Source: SZAS-18 sp038322235 (GTDB taxonomy: Bacteria; Verrucomicrobiota; Verrucomicrobiia; Chthoniobacterales; SZAS-18). Taken from it: a DNA stretch of 64,000 bases. The DNA lies in contig JBBQFQ010000003.1 in NCBI GenBank assembly GCA_038322235.1, forward strand, positions 185,947 through 249,946, written 5' to 3'. The notes beneath the pieces were generated by a model. The model was not told where the DNA came from. It did no database searches and was given only the letters and a program-made list of their open reading frames with translations. Both the position numbers and the translations under genes were made by a program. Shown piece after piece: positions 34,176 through 43,308 of the stretch (within the stretch, counting starts at the first letter, position 1; each line of letters starts with the position of its first letter).

Positions 34176-35477
34176 TCAACCCGGCACTTCGTCCTCCGCG
34201 AGCTTTCGCTTGAGACCCTCCCGCCCGTCGTAGCGCAGGAACTGCGGCAGCAGCGCCACCATCACCGCCGTCCCGACGAGGGTAAGCACGCCCCCGGACA
34301 CGACGGAGAAACGCAGGCCCGCCCAGGCGGCGACGAGTCCGGACTCAGCGTTGCCGAGGTACGGTCCGCTGAGGTAGCTGATCATCTCGATCCCCGCGAG
34401 GCGGCCGCGGAGCCGATCCGGGATCGTCTCATTCCACATCGTCATCCGGAACAGGCCGCTGGCGCAATCGGCCGCGCCAGCGACCATGAGGAAGGCGAGG
34501 GCCAACCAAAGCTGCGGAGCGAGTCCGAACCCGACGATCGCAAGTCCCCAGATGACCACGGAGATGGTGATGGCCAGTCCGTGGCGATGAACTCGTTTCG
34601 TCCAGGCAGAGGTCAGACTGACCAGAAGCGGCCCGACGGCGAGCGTCGAGTAGAGCAGTCCCACCGACGCGCCACCAAAGCTCGCGGCGAGCGCGGGGAA
34701 GAGCGCGATGGGCATGCCAAAAAACATCGCGATGATGTCGATGATGTAGGTGCCCATGATCTCCGGCCGGCTCCGGGCGTAGCGCAGTCCGTCGACGATG
34801 CTCCGAAAGCTCAAGCGGTCGCTCTGCGTCGGACCGGGAACGCTCCGAATCAGCAGCACGGTGCAGATCGCGACGAGGTAGGTCGCGAGATCGATCGAGA
34901 ACGCGGCCGCCGCGCCAAACGTCGCGGCGAGGACGCCCGCGAGCGCCGGACCGATGATGTAGCTGAAGCTGTAGCGAAAAGTGCTCAAGGCGGAGACCGC
35001 GGCCATTTGATCCGGCGGCACGAGGCGCGGCGTCAGCGCTTCCAGCGCGGGGCGATGGAGGGCGTTCAATCCGGCGAACAGTGCCGCCACGACGAAAAGC
35101 ACCCAGACCTGAGGTGCCGCCTGGAGGGAATTCAGGACCAACAACGCGCAACATCCGGCCAGTCCGAGCTCCGTGATCACAATGAGCCGACGGCGGTCCA
35201 CGAAATCCGCCAGCGCTCCGCCCACGAACGCGAGGATGAACATCGGTAAAAACTCGGCGATGCCGAGGAGGCCGACCGAGAGCGATGATCCCGTGAGTTG
35301 GTACATCTGCCACGGCAGGACCACGTAGCTGATGGCGGACCCGAAACCGGAGACGAACTGACCGAGGTAGAGCTTGCGAAAATCTGCCGAAGCCCGGAGG
35401 GGCGCGAGATCCAGTTTCACGGCCGAGCGCCACGCGCGAAGCGGCGGAGTCTGATCAGGGAGAGGTTCGCTGCTCAT
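34176..35477 (-). CDS. MFS exporter (MFS_3/EntS-like)
   Basis: 433 residues with twelve predicted membrane helices. The N-terminal RASADFRKLYLGQFVSGFGSAISYVVLPWQMYQLTGSS is typical of the EntS/MFS_3 branch, with the motif A-like loop GGALADFVDRRRLI between helices 2 and 3. FRMTMWNETIPDRLRGRLAGIEMISYLSGPYLGN near helix 11 is also conserved in that branch. Such proteins export siderophores, macrolides or other small molecules by proton antiport. The gene ends 10 bp from the convergent GHL10 gene. The cNMP-binding protein gene lies upstream on the same strand, 100 bp away. Confidence 0.85.
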   Translation of the reverse strand: MSSEPLPDQTPPLRAWRSAVKLDLAPLRASADFRKLYLGQFVSGFGSAISYVVLPWQMYQLTGSSLSVGLLGIAEFLPMFILAFVGGALADFVDRRRLIVITELGLAGCCALLVLNSLQAAPQVWVLFVVAALFAGLNALHRPALEALTPRLVPPDQMAAVSALSTFRYSFSYIIGPALAGVLAATFGAAAAFSIDLATYLVAICTVLLIRSVPGPTQSDRLSFRSIVDGLRYARSRPEIMGTYIIDIIAMFFGMPIALFPALAASFGGASVGLLYSTLAVGPLLVSLTSAWTKRVHRHGLAITISVVIWGLAIVGFGLAPQLWLALAFLMVAGAADCASGLFRMTMWNETIPDRLRGRLAGIEMISYLSGPYLGNAESGLVAAWAGLRFSVVSGGVLTLVGTAVMVALLPQFLRYDGREGLKRKLAEDEVPG

Positions 35478-35577
35478 GAAGCGTCGCGACGATAGACGCG
35501 AGCCTGCGAATCTCGAAACGGGAATGTCGTGGAAGAGAGTCTGGCGCTGACCAGATCCTGCTCCGATCGGCGGCCCG

Positions 35578-36429
35578 TTACTTTCCTGCGCCCGAGCCGT
35601 TGCGGTGCAAGCGGTCGAGGCTCGAGAGGACTTCCGCGGTGAGGCGATCCAGCTTCTCGTGGAGATGCGCGATCTCGAGTTCCGCCTTGAGATTCACATC
35701 GTACTCCACGTCGGACCGGACGTGATCCTTCGCCGCCTGGCGGTTTTGACTGAGAAGCACGAAGACCGAGAGGAAGATCGCCTCGAGCGAAACCGCGAGG
35801 GTGAGGAATCCAAAAGGATACGGATCGAACTGCGGGATGCCGGGGACATTGATCCAGTTCACGAGCAGCCACGCGCCGAAAACGACGACGTGAATGAGCA
35901 GAAACGGGATGCTGCCGGAGAATTCCGCGATCCAGTCCGCGGATTTCTGGACGATCGTCCGTTTATCCTGCATCTCGGCGTTCACATTGCGCGAGGCGGT
36001 ATGCCGGAGCTGTTCGACCGTCGCCCGCTGGCGGCGGGCCAGCGCTCCGAGCAGATCAAGGGCAGCCTCGGGCCGTTTGATTAGGAACGCGGACAGATCA
36101 TCGCGATCGAGGCGCAGCGTTTCCGTGTCTTTGAGCGCGAGGACCGACGCACTGCGGCCGCCTTTGTCGAGGAACGCCAGTTCGCCAAAGAAGTCGCCCC
36201 GTCTTGCCACCTCCAGGACGATGCGTTCGCCGGTGTCGTTCTTGAAGAAGATCTCGACCTCGCCCGAGGCGATGATGAAGACCGCGTCGCCCGGATCGCC
36301 GTAGTGAAAGATCATTTCGCCTTCCGCGAAGCGTGCGACCTCGAGCCGTCCGGCGAGGTCCATTCGCTCGGTGTCATCGAGCAACTGGAAAAGGGGAACC
36401 TCTTTGAGCAACTCGGCGTCGGGATGCAT
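35578..36429 (-). CDS. Cyclic-nucleotide-binding domain / DUF1003 membrane protein
   Basis: The start is set to ATG 36427-36429 (MHPDAELLKEVPLF), 283 residues. Residues 8-130 form a CAP-like cNMP-binding domain (MIFHYGDPGDAVFIIASGEVEIF, RRGDFFGELAFLDKGGRSASVLAL, with the phosphate-binding cassette FGELAFLDKGGRSA). Residues 160-275 form a DUF1003 domain: two helices, SIPFLLIHVVVFGAWLLVNW and FGFLTLAVSLEAIFLSVFVLLSQNRQA, then a coiled C-terminal helix. This fusion is known in several phyla; it may sense cAMP-like molecules or act as a small channel regulator. No DNA-binding helix is present, so it is not a transcription factor. Confidence 0.85.
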   Translation of the reverse strand: MHPDAELLKEVPLFQLLDDTERMDLAGRLEVARFAEGEMIFHYGDPGDAVFIIASGEVEIFFKNDTGERIVLEVARRGDFFGELAFLDKGGRSASVLALKDTETLRLDRDDLSAFLIKRPEAALDLLGALARRQRATVEQLRHTASRNVNAEMQDKRTIVQKSADWIAEFSGSIPFLLIHVVVFGAWLLVNWINVPGIPQFDPYPFGFLTLAVSLEAIFLSVFVLLSQNRQAAKDHVRSDVEYDVNLKAELEIAHLHEKLDRLTAEVLSSLDRLHRNGSGAGK

Positions 36430-36487
36430 TCGTCGCGCTATAGCAGATCCCCGCCCGGAACGGATACGATATTTTCGGAACGCAGTT

Positions 36488-37759
36488 CTACCCGGTGAGC
36501 GGGGTGGGAACCTGCTCCGGTGCGGACGGGGCCTCCGCCCGGGCCATGGCCGCGCGAATGCGCGGGCGCTGGAGGTGGAAAAGCAGGGTCGTTCCCAAAA
36601 CGGCCCCTCCCACAATCGTCACGGCAGTGGTGGAGCCGACGTGTTGGGCGAGCCATCCCATCAAGAGATTGCTCAGAGGCATCGTGCCCGTGAAGGCCAT
36701 GGTGAAGAGCGACATCACCCGCCCGCGCATCTCGTTCTCCACGAGAGTCTGGGTGATGGTGTTGCTCGATGCCGCGACGAGCACGCCGCCGAGCCCAACG
36801 CCGTACATGCATCCGGCCGCCACCCAGACTTGAGAGGCAGGACCCAGGCCCAGCAAACCGCCGCCGAGCAAGCCACCTCCGATGACGATGACCTTCCCCA
36901 GACCCTGAATGCCCGCCCGCGTCGTGAGATAAAGGGCCGCGCTGATCGCGCCGCATCCGCCGGCCGACATCAGATAGCCGAGCGTCCTCGCGTCGCCGTG
37001 GAAGACGTCGCGGGCGAGCACCGGCACGATCACCGACGAGGAAAACCCGAAGAAGCTGATCGCGGCAACAAAGAGGATCAGGGCGCGAATGATCGGATGA
37101 CGCCACGTGTAGCGCACGCCGGCGCGCAGATCCTCCAGTGGATTCCCCCGCGGCGGTCTCGGCGCAGCGGGCGGCAGCCGCATCATCAGCAGCGTCGCGA
37201 TGACCGCGAGATAGCTGATGCCGTCGATCAAGAAGCAGACGGCTGGTCCGGTGGCCGCGATGAGCAACCCCGCGAGCGCCGGTCCGACCAGGCGGGCAAG
37301 ATTGAAGATCGAGGAATTGAGCGCGATGGCATTGCCGAGATGATCGCGGTTTTCGACGAAATCCACGACCAGGGCCTGCCGTACGGGAACGTCGAATGCA
37401 TTGATCACTCCCTGTAAGCCGCCGAGGACAAGAAGGTGCGGGATGTCGATGTGCCCGCTGAAAGCAAACGCCGCGAGCGCGAACGACTGCAGCATCGACA
37501 GGGCCTGGGTCGCCAACAGCAGGCGGTGGCGGTTCACGCGATCCACCCAGATCCCCGCAATGGGGCCGAAGAGAAAGCTCGGCGCCTGGCTAACGAACGC
37601 GTAAACGCCGACGAAGAGCGGCGACAAGGTGAGCTGATAGGCCAGCCAGAGCGTCGCTGTCGCGGTGATCCAGGTCCCGAGGAGCGAAATCAGCTGCCCG
37701 GTAAAGAACAGTCGGTAATTTCGCGAGGACAGAGCTCGCAGCGGGCTGGACGACGACAT
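36488..37759 (-). CDS. MFS transporter (MFS_3-like efflux family)
   Basis: ATG 37757-37759 is chosen (MSSSSPLRALSSRNYRLFFTGQ), 423 residues, twelve helices. It starts with SSRNYRLFFTGQLISLLGTWITATATLWLAYQLT and has the loop GPIAGIWVDRVNRHRLLL between helices 2 and 3. VENEMRGRVMSLFTMAFTGTMPLSNLLMG in the C-half is characteristic. It is a second member of the EntS-like branch, about 1 kb from the one at 34176, with the cNMP/DUF1003 gene between them. Likely an exporter; substrate unknown. Divergent from the SLC45-like gene (141 bp between starts). Confidence 0.85.
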   Translation of the reverse strand: MSSSSPLRALSSRNYRLFFTGQLISLLGTWITATATLWLAYQLTLSPLFVGVYAFVSQAPSFLFGPIAGIWVDRVNRHRLLLATQALSMLQSFALAAFAFSGHIDIPHLLVLGGLQGVINAFDVPVRQALVVDFVENRDHLGNAIALNSSIFNLARLVGPALAGLLIAATGPAVCFLIDGISYLAVIATLLMMRLPPAAPRPPRGNPLEDLRAGVRYTWRHPIIRALILFVAAISFFGFSSSVIVPVLARDVFHGDARTLGYLMSAGGCGAISAALYLTTRAGIQGLGKVIVIGGGLLGGGLLGLGPASQVWVAAGCMYGVGLGGVLVAASSNTITQTLVENEMRGRVMSLFTMAFTGTMPLSNLLMGWLAQHVGSTTAVTIVGGAVLGTTLLFHLQRPRIRAAMARAEAPSAPEQVPTPLTG

Positions 37760-37900
37760 CGACTCACTCTCGCGGCATCCCGCCCTGCTGTCGACGAGCG
37801 GAGGGAGCGGGCTCCGCTCGCTCAGCGTAATTCCGCTGCGCAATTCCGCTGTCTCTTCGCGCGGAAATGTTTACATCGTCGCGCGTCCGTGCCCTCCCCC

Positions 37901-39220
37901 ATGAGCCAGCCCAGCCCCTCCGTGGTCCGCCCTCCCCTGCCCTTCTGGGGAATCTTCAACATGAGCTTCGGCTTCTTCGGCATCCAGTTCGGCTGGGGGC
38001 TGCAGATGGGGAACATGTCGGCCATCTATGAGTACCTCGGCGCAAGGGAGAGCGATCTCCCGCTCCTCTGGCTCGCCGCCCCGCTCACGGGCCTGCTCGT
38101 CCAGCCCATCGTCGGGCACATGAGCGATCGAACTTGGGTCCGGCTCGGGCGGCGCCGTCCGTACTTCCTCGTCGGCGCCATCCTCGCGTCACTCGCCCTC
38201 CTCGCGATGCCGCACTCCGGGGTACTCTGGATGGCCGCCGGACTGCTTTGGATCCTTGATGCGAGCGTCAACATCACGATGGAGCCCTTTCGCGCATTCG
38301 TGGCCGATCTGCTCCCGGAGCAGCAGCGGACTGTGGGTTTCGCGATGCAATCGGTCTTCATCGGCGCGGGCGCCGTCATCGCGTCAAAACTGCCCGAATG
38401 GCTGATGGTCTACGGCGGCGTCAGCGATCAGACGAGCTCCTCCCAGGCGATCCCGCGCACCGTCACGCTCGCCTTCACCGTCGGGGCGATCGTGTTTATG
38501 GTCGCGGTGCTCTGGACCGTCTTCACGACGAAGGAATACCCACCCGAAGATCACGAGGAACTAAGACGGCAGAAGGCCGCCGGTCTGGGGGAGATCTTCG
38601 TCGCCTTCCGCGAGATGCCGTCGCGCATGAAGCAGCTCGCGGCGGTCCAGTTTTTCACCTGGATGGCGCTCTTCTGCATGTGGATCTTTTTCTCCGTCGC
38701 GGTGGCGCGAAACGTCATGGGGGCGACCGACACGAGTTCCGATTTGTATAAACAGGGGATCAATCTCGCCAACGACTGCTTCGCGATCTACAACCTCGTG
38801 GCGTTCTTCGCGGCGATGGCGTTCCTGTGGGTGGGAACCGAGGTCTCCGCCAAGAAGATTCACTTCATCTCGCTCCTGCTGGGCGGATTGGGACTCGCGT
38901 CGGTGGGCGTGATCCGCGACCCGTTGATGCTGAAGCTGGCGTTTGTCGGCGTGGGGATCGCGTGGGCTTCGATTCTTTCCATGCCTTACGCGATGCTCGC
39001 CAGCGCGCTGCCCCGCGAACGCGTGGGCGTCTACATGGGGATCTTCAATTTCTTCATCGTCATCCCCCAGATCCTCGTGGCGATCGTGTTGAGCCGACTG
39101 ATGGAGAACTACCCGCAGGTGAACCCCCTGACGGCGGTCGTGATCGGCGGCGTGGCGATGCTCATCGCCGCCTTCGCGACGCTCCTCGTGAAATCTGATC
39201 CGCCCGCAGCGCGGGGGTGA
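37901..39220 (+). CDS. SLC45-like MFS sugar transporter
   Basis: ATG 37901 is chosen because an open upstream frame adds only basic low-complexity sequence; 439 residues, twelve helices. The region FFGIQFGWGLQMGNMSAIYEYLGA ... PLTGLLVQPIVGHMSDRTWVRLGRRRPYFLVGA is the SLC45/sucrose-H+ symporter signature, with R-GRRRP between helices 2 and 3. VADLLPEQQRTVGFAMQSVFIGAGAVI and SMPYAMLASALPRERVGVYMGIFNFFIVIPQI also match. It probably imports sucrose, maltose or similar oligosaccharides with protons, which fits the amylase operon 20 kb downstream. Confidence 0.85.
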   Translation: MSQPSPSVVRPPLPFWGIFNMSFGFFGIQFGWGLQMGNMSAIYEYLGARESDLPLLWLAAPLTGLLVQPIVGHMSDRTWVRLGRRRPYFLVGAILASLALLAMPHSGVLWMAAGLLWILDASVNITMEPFRAFVADLLPEQQRTVGFAMQSVFIGAGAVIASKLPEWLMVYGGVSDQTSSSQAIPRTVTLAFTVGAIVFMVAVLWTVFTTKEYPPEDHEELRRQKAAGLGEIFVAFREMPSRMKQLAAVQFFTWMALFCMWIFFSVAVARNVMGATDTSSDLYKQGINLANDCFAIYNLVAFFAAMAFLWVGTEVSAKKIHFISLLLGGLGLASVGVIRDPLMLKLAFVGVGIAWASILSMPYAMLASALPRERVGVYMGIFNFFIVIPQILVAIVLSRLMENYPQVNPLTAVVIGGVAMLIAAFATLLVKSDPPAARG

Positions 39221-39260
39221 CGGACAACGGGAGACGGGTTTGTCTCGTTTCCCTTCTTCC

Positions 39261-40250
39261 TTACTCTCCCCGGTGGGCGTGCAATTCCGCGGGACGCGCC
39301 TGGAGCTGCAGGACGAGGTTCGCGAGGGTGATGAGTCCTCCTCCGGCCACGAGCGACCAGGTTGCCACCTCGTTCGGGTACGAGAAACCGCCGTACGCGC
39401 TGAGCCAGCCGGGGAGGAAAAGAGCGATGATGCTCGTGAAAATGGGCTCCACCGCGTAGAGCAGCCCCGCCGCCGTGGCCCCGACATGCCGCTGCCAGCG
39501 ATTCATCATCGTGAACGTGACGATGGTGCAAAGCAGAGTGAGCACGACGATGCAGAGCGCGGCCCCGGGAGCCCGCACGGCCGCGATCCAGTCGGAGGGC
39601 GCGCGCTGGGTCGCAAATGCCACCGGCAGGCAGAGCAACGCGGTGGTTGAAAACATGACCACGGAGGCGTGCATCGAATTATTCTGGGCGAAACGCGGAC
39701 GCTCGAGCCAGAGAATCTGTCCGCCGAAGAAGAACGACGACAGAATCGTCTCCGCCTCGCCCCGCCCGATGCGAAAGCGCTGCCAGTCGATGCCGGAAAG
39801 AATCGCCATGCCGGCGCAGACGAGCGCGCACGCAATAACGACGCGGGGGGCGGGCCAGGAGCGCGAACTCAGAGCGAGAAAAAGCGGCACGGTCACGACG
39901 TAGCAGGCGGTCAGGAATGCCGAGGTGGAGGCGGCGGTGTACGCGATGCCGTCGATCTGCAGCAGAATCCCGGCGCCGCCGAAGAGCCCGATCCCGAGCC
40001 CCTGCTGAAATTCGAGCCGGGTGAGGCGGCCGAACGAACCCAGCTGCGTGAGCCCGAGCAGGATCGCTGCGAGTCCAAAGCGCAGCGAAAGGATGCAGGC
40101 CGCAAGGAACCACGAACTCGCCTCCGGCAGAACGGCGCGCTGGCCGATCTCCGCCGCCTTCGAAAGCGGGAAACTCGCGCCCCAGAGCAGGCAACACCCC
40201 AGAAGAATCCAAGTGGCCTTGAGACGATGCGGAGAGAGCGGTGGCGACAC
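39261..40250 (-). CDS. DMT-family transporter (EamA-type)
   Basis: 329 residues with ten predicted helices in two EamA halves. The first half starts ATWILLGCCLLWGASFPLSKAAE and the second covers AALCIVVLTLLCTIVTFTMMNRWQRHVGATAAGLLYAVEPIFTSIIALFLPG; GLLYAVEPIF is the usual EamA repeat end. Such proteins move amino acids, nucleosides or sugars. Substrate unknown. It is convergent with the SLC45-like gene and preceded on the same strand by the aldehyde dehydrogenase gene (109 bp). Confidence 0.85.
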   Translation of the reverse strand: MSPPLSPHRLKATWILLGCCLLWGASFPLSKAAEIGQRAVLPEASSWFLAACILSLRFGLAAILLGLTQLGSFGRLTRLEFQQGLGIGLFGGAGILLQIDGIAYTAASTSAFLTACYVVTVPLFLALSSRSWPAPRVVIACALVCAGMAILSGIDWQRFRIGRGEAETILSSFFFGGQILWLERPRFAQNNSMHASVVMFSTTALLCLPVAFATQRAPSDWIAAVRAPGAALCIVVLTLLCTIVTFTMMNRWQRHVGATAAGLLYAVEPIFTSIIALFLPGWLSAYGGFSYPNEVATWSLVAGGGLITLANLVLQLQARPAELHAHRGE

Positions 40251-40358
40251 CCGGGAAGGGAGCCGTAAAACGCGAGACTGCCGACCGGAATCGGTGGGAA
40301 TTCCGCCGCGCTTCCGACAGCCGCGGCCGATTCCGCGGCCAGGAGTCGTGATTCCAAA

Positions 40359-41792
40359 TCAGCTCCCCAAATTGATCACCAACCCGCGCAGCTCCGTCAT
40401 GTCCTCCATGGCGCTGCGCACGCCCTCGCGGCCGAGTCCGCTGTCCTTCACGCCTCCATAAGGCATGTTCTCGGTCCGGAAAGTGGGACCGTTATTGACG
40501 ATGACGGCGCCGACCTCAAGGTCGCGGAAGGCGTGATGGATTCGCCCAATGTCCTGCGTGAAGACCCCCGCCTGGAGTCCGAAGTCACTCGCGTTCACCC
40601 GCGAGATGGCCTCCTCGAAGTCACCGTAGGGGGCCAGCGCAACCACCGGGCCAAACACCTCGGCGCAGGCGATCTTGGTTCCCGGCGGAAGTCCATCGAG
40701 GACGATGGCGGGGATCACCGTGTCGTCCGCGCCGACCCGCAGATCGGTGAGCAGCTTCGCGCCGGCCTTGAGGGCTTCGTCCACCCAGGCAAGCACGCGG
40801 TCCCGTGCGCCGCGGTCGATCATGGGGCCGATGACTACGTCGCGCTCGCGCGGGTCGCCGTGCTTCACCTTCTCCCGCACGTGCGCGACGAACGCGGTCT
40901 TGAACTCCTCATAGATCCCCTGCTGGACGAACAGTCGTTGGGCACTGATGCAGGTCTGCCCGGCGTAATTGAACGCGCCTGCGGCGAGGAGCGGCACGGC
41001 TCGCGCCAGGTCCGCATCCGAGTGGACAATCGCGGCTGCGTTCCCGCCCAGCTCCAGCGTGACCTTTTGTTTCACCGCCTGGGCCTTTAACTGCCAGCCC
41101 ACCTTGTCACTCCCCGTGAACGTCAGCATCTTGACGCGGCCGTCCGCAAGGATCCCGGGCACGAGTTCGGGATCGAAGTTCACGCAGTTCACCTGCCCGG
41201 GGATCATGCCCGCTTCGAGGAGGAGCTCGGTCAGTCGGAGAGCGCAGAAAGGGGTGCGCGGGGACGGCTTGAGAATGACGGTGTTTCCGGTCGCGATGGC
41301 GGGCGCAATCTTGTGCGCGACGAGGTTTAACGGGAAGTTGAAGGGTGTGATCGCGAGGATCACTCCGAGGGGGAAGCGGTGGAAGGTGGCGTCGTAGCCG
41401 CGACCAGCCGCGCCAGCGGCAGCGTTCACGCCGAAGGAAGCAAGCGTGAGCGTCTCTGCGGCGGCGAGGGCAAATGTCAGCGCGCAGCGCTGCACTTCAA
41501 CCTCCGCGAGCGCAATCGGCTTGCCGGATTCACTGACCATCAGGGACGCCAGTCCCGGCGCATTCGCGCGGATGAGATCCGCCGCCCGGTTCAACACGGC
41601 GGCACGTTCGAAGGGAGCCTGGCGCCGCGTCTGGTAGGATGCGGTCTCGGCCGCGGCCAGCGCGTGCTGGACTTCCTCGCTCCCGCCAAAACAGATCTCG
41701 CCGACCACGTCGCCGTTGAACGGATTGACGACCTCACGCGTAGCGCGGGTGACGAAGCGCCGGTCGCCGATCAGGAGAGGTTTGCCTGCCAT
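40359..41792 (-). CDS. Aldehyde dehydrogenase family protein
   Basis: 477 residues, full length. The motifs are ITPFNFPLNLVAHKIAPAIATGNTVILKPS, FTGSDKVGWQLKAQA, catalytic Glu in VTLELGGNAAAIV, catalytic Cys in YAGQTCISAQRLFV, FGPVVALAPY and MPYGGVKDSGLGREGVRSAMEDMTE. It oxidises an aldehyde to an acid with NAD(P)+. ITPFNFPLNLVAHK and the GREG ending are like succinate-semialdehyde or lactaldehyde dehydrogenases, so a role in small-aldehyde clearance is likely. It is divergent from miaB (56 bp between starts). Confidence 0.92.
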   Translation of the reverse strand: MAGKPLLIGDRRFVTRATREVVNPFNGDVVGEICFGGSEEVQHALAAAETASYQTRRQAPFERAAVLNRAADLIRANAPGLASLMVSESGKPIALAEVEVQRCALTFALAAAETLTLASFGVNAAAGAAGRGYDATFHRFPLGVILAITPFNFPLNLVAHKIAPAIATGNTVILKPSPRTPFCALRLTELLLEAGMIPGQVNCVNFDPELVPGILADGRVKMLTFTGSDKVGWQLKAQAVKQKVTLELGGNAAAIVHSDADLARAVPLLAAGAFNYAGQTCISAQRLFVQQGIYEEFKTAFVAHVREKVKHGDPRERDVVIGPMIDRGARDRVLAWVDEALKAGAKLLTDLRVGADDTVIPAIVLDGLPPGTKIACAEVFGPVVALAPYGDFEEAISRVNASDFGLQAGVFTQDIGRIHHAFRDLEVGAVIVNNGPTFRTENMPYGGVKDSGLGREGVRSAMEDMTELRGLVINLGS

Positions 41793-41848
41793 GCGGGACG
41801 TTACTTCCGTTCCCGCAGATTTCGACTACCTTCCGCGCCGCTCGACCG

Positions 41849-43243
41849 ATGAAAGTTTACCTCAAAACCTACGGCTGCCAGATGAATGAGCGTGACTCCG
41901 AACAGGTGACACGGGACCTCATCGCGCGGGGATACGAGATGAGCGCTGCGGCCGAAGGCGCGGACGTCATCCTCCTGAACACTTGCTCAGTGCGCGACCA
42001 GGCGGAACAGAAGGCGCTGGGCAAAATGGGGAACGTCGGAGCGCGCAATCGCCACCGCCCCGAGGTGGTTTACGGTTTTCTCGGCTGCATGGCCCAAGCC
42101 CGCGGAGAAACGCTGCTGCGAGAGGTGCCGCACCTCGATCTCGTCGTGGGCACGCAAAAATTCCACCGCGTCGCCGACCACGTCGATGCCGCGGTCGCCG
42201 CGAAACGCGCCCGCGTGCTGGAGCCATGGCGGCTCGACGATTTGCGCTTCTCGATCGTGGACGTCGGCGAGGAGGCCGGATCGCAGAATACGATCTCGCA
42301 GCACACGCTCGCCCCGCGACAGGCGACCGCCTTTGTCTCGATCATGCAGGGATGCAACATGCACTGCACTTACTGCATCGTCCCCCGCACCCGCGGCGGT
42401 GAACGAGGCCGGCCGATCGGGGAAATCGTCACGGAAGTGCGGGGCCTCGTCGAGCGGGGGGTGAGGGAGGTGACGCTGCTCGGCCAGATCGTAAATCTTT
42501 ACGGCCGACACGAATTTCCCAAGTCGGCCCGCGGGCTGAGTCCGTTCGTGCAACTGCTCGAGGCGGTGAATGCGATTGACGGCCTCGAACGCATTCGTTT
42601 CACCTCGCCTCACCCCATCGGTTTCCGCGGCGATCTGATCGACGCCTTCGCGCGACTCGAGAAGCTTTGCGAGCACGTGCATTTTCCGATGCAGAGCGGC
42701 TCCAACCGCATCCTCAAAGCGATGCACCGTGGCTACACGGTCGAAAAGTACCTCGACCTCCTCGCGCAGATGCGCGCCGCGCGGCCGGGCATCACCTTCA
42801 CGAGTGACGTGATCGTGGGATTCCCGGGGGAGACGCCCGAAGATCACGCGGCCTCGCTGGCGGCGGTTCGGGCGGCGGATTTTCAAAACGCCTTCGTGTT
42901 CCGCTACTCGCCGCGGGGGGAAACGCCGGCGGCGACGATGCCGGATCAACTCAGCGACGAGGTGAAAGAGGCGCGGAATCGAGACCTCCTCGGGGTCGTC
43001 GATGAACTCGCGAAGAAACACCACGAAACCTACGTGGGCCGTCGCGTTGAGATTCTCTGCGAGGGACCGAGCAAGACGAACCCCCTGCGCCTGAGCGGCC
43101 GGACCCGGACGAACAAAATTGTCGTGTTCGAAGGCCGGGACCGGCACATCGGGGAAGTGCTGGATGTCGACGTCGAGCATTCGAGCGGCTTCACGCTCTA
43201 CGCGCGCGCTGATCTCGAGGAGCGAGCCCGGGCCGCCGCGTAA
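41849..43243 (+). CDS. miaB: tRNA-2-methylthio-N6-dimethylallyladenosine synthase MiaB
   Basis: 464 residues. The N-terminal UPF0004 domain has the three Cys that hold the auxiliary [4Fe-4S] cluster: YGCQMNERDS, NTCSVRDQ and GCMAQ. The radical-SAM motif is CNMHCTYC (CxxxCxxC) inside MQGCNMHCTYCIVPRTRG. After the barrel a TRAM domain closes the protein (RRVEILCEGPSKTNPLRLSGRTRTNKIVVFEG). It adds a methylthio group to i6A37 of tRNAs reading UNN codons. The spelling RTRGGERGRP and the length agree with MiaB rather than MtaB or RimO. Convergent with nrdB. Confidence 0.96.
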   Translation: MKVYLKTYGCQMNERDSEQVTRDLIARGYEMSAAAEGADVILLNTCSVRDQAEQKALGKMGNVGARNRHRPEVVYGFLGCMAQARGETLLREVPHLDLVVGTQKFHRVADHVDAAVAAKRARVLEPWRLDDLRFSIVDVGEEAGSQNTISQHTLAPRQATAFVSIMQGCNMHCTYCIVPRTRGGERGRPIGEIVTEVRGLVERGVREVTLLGQIVNLYGRHEFPKSARGLSPFVQLLEAVNAIDGLERIRFTSPHPIGFRGDLIDAFARLEKLCEHVHFPMQSGSNRILKAMHRGYTVEKYLDLLAQMRAARPGITFTSDVIVGFPGETPEDHAASLAAVRAADFQNAFVFRYSPRGETPAATMPDQLSDEVKEARNRDLLGVVDELAKKHHETYVGRRVEILCEGPSKTNPLRLSGRTRTNKIVVFEGRDRHIGEVLDVDVEHSSGFTLYARADLEERARAAA

Positions 43244-43308
43244 GCTTAAACCTGTTTTCCCGCGGCCGGCCGCCACGCGCCGGAAGGCCCGTGGCACCGA
43301 CCCAGCGG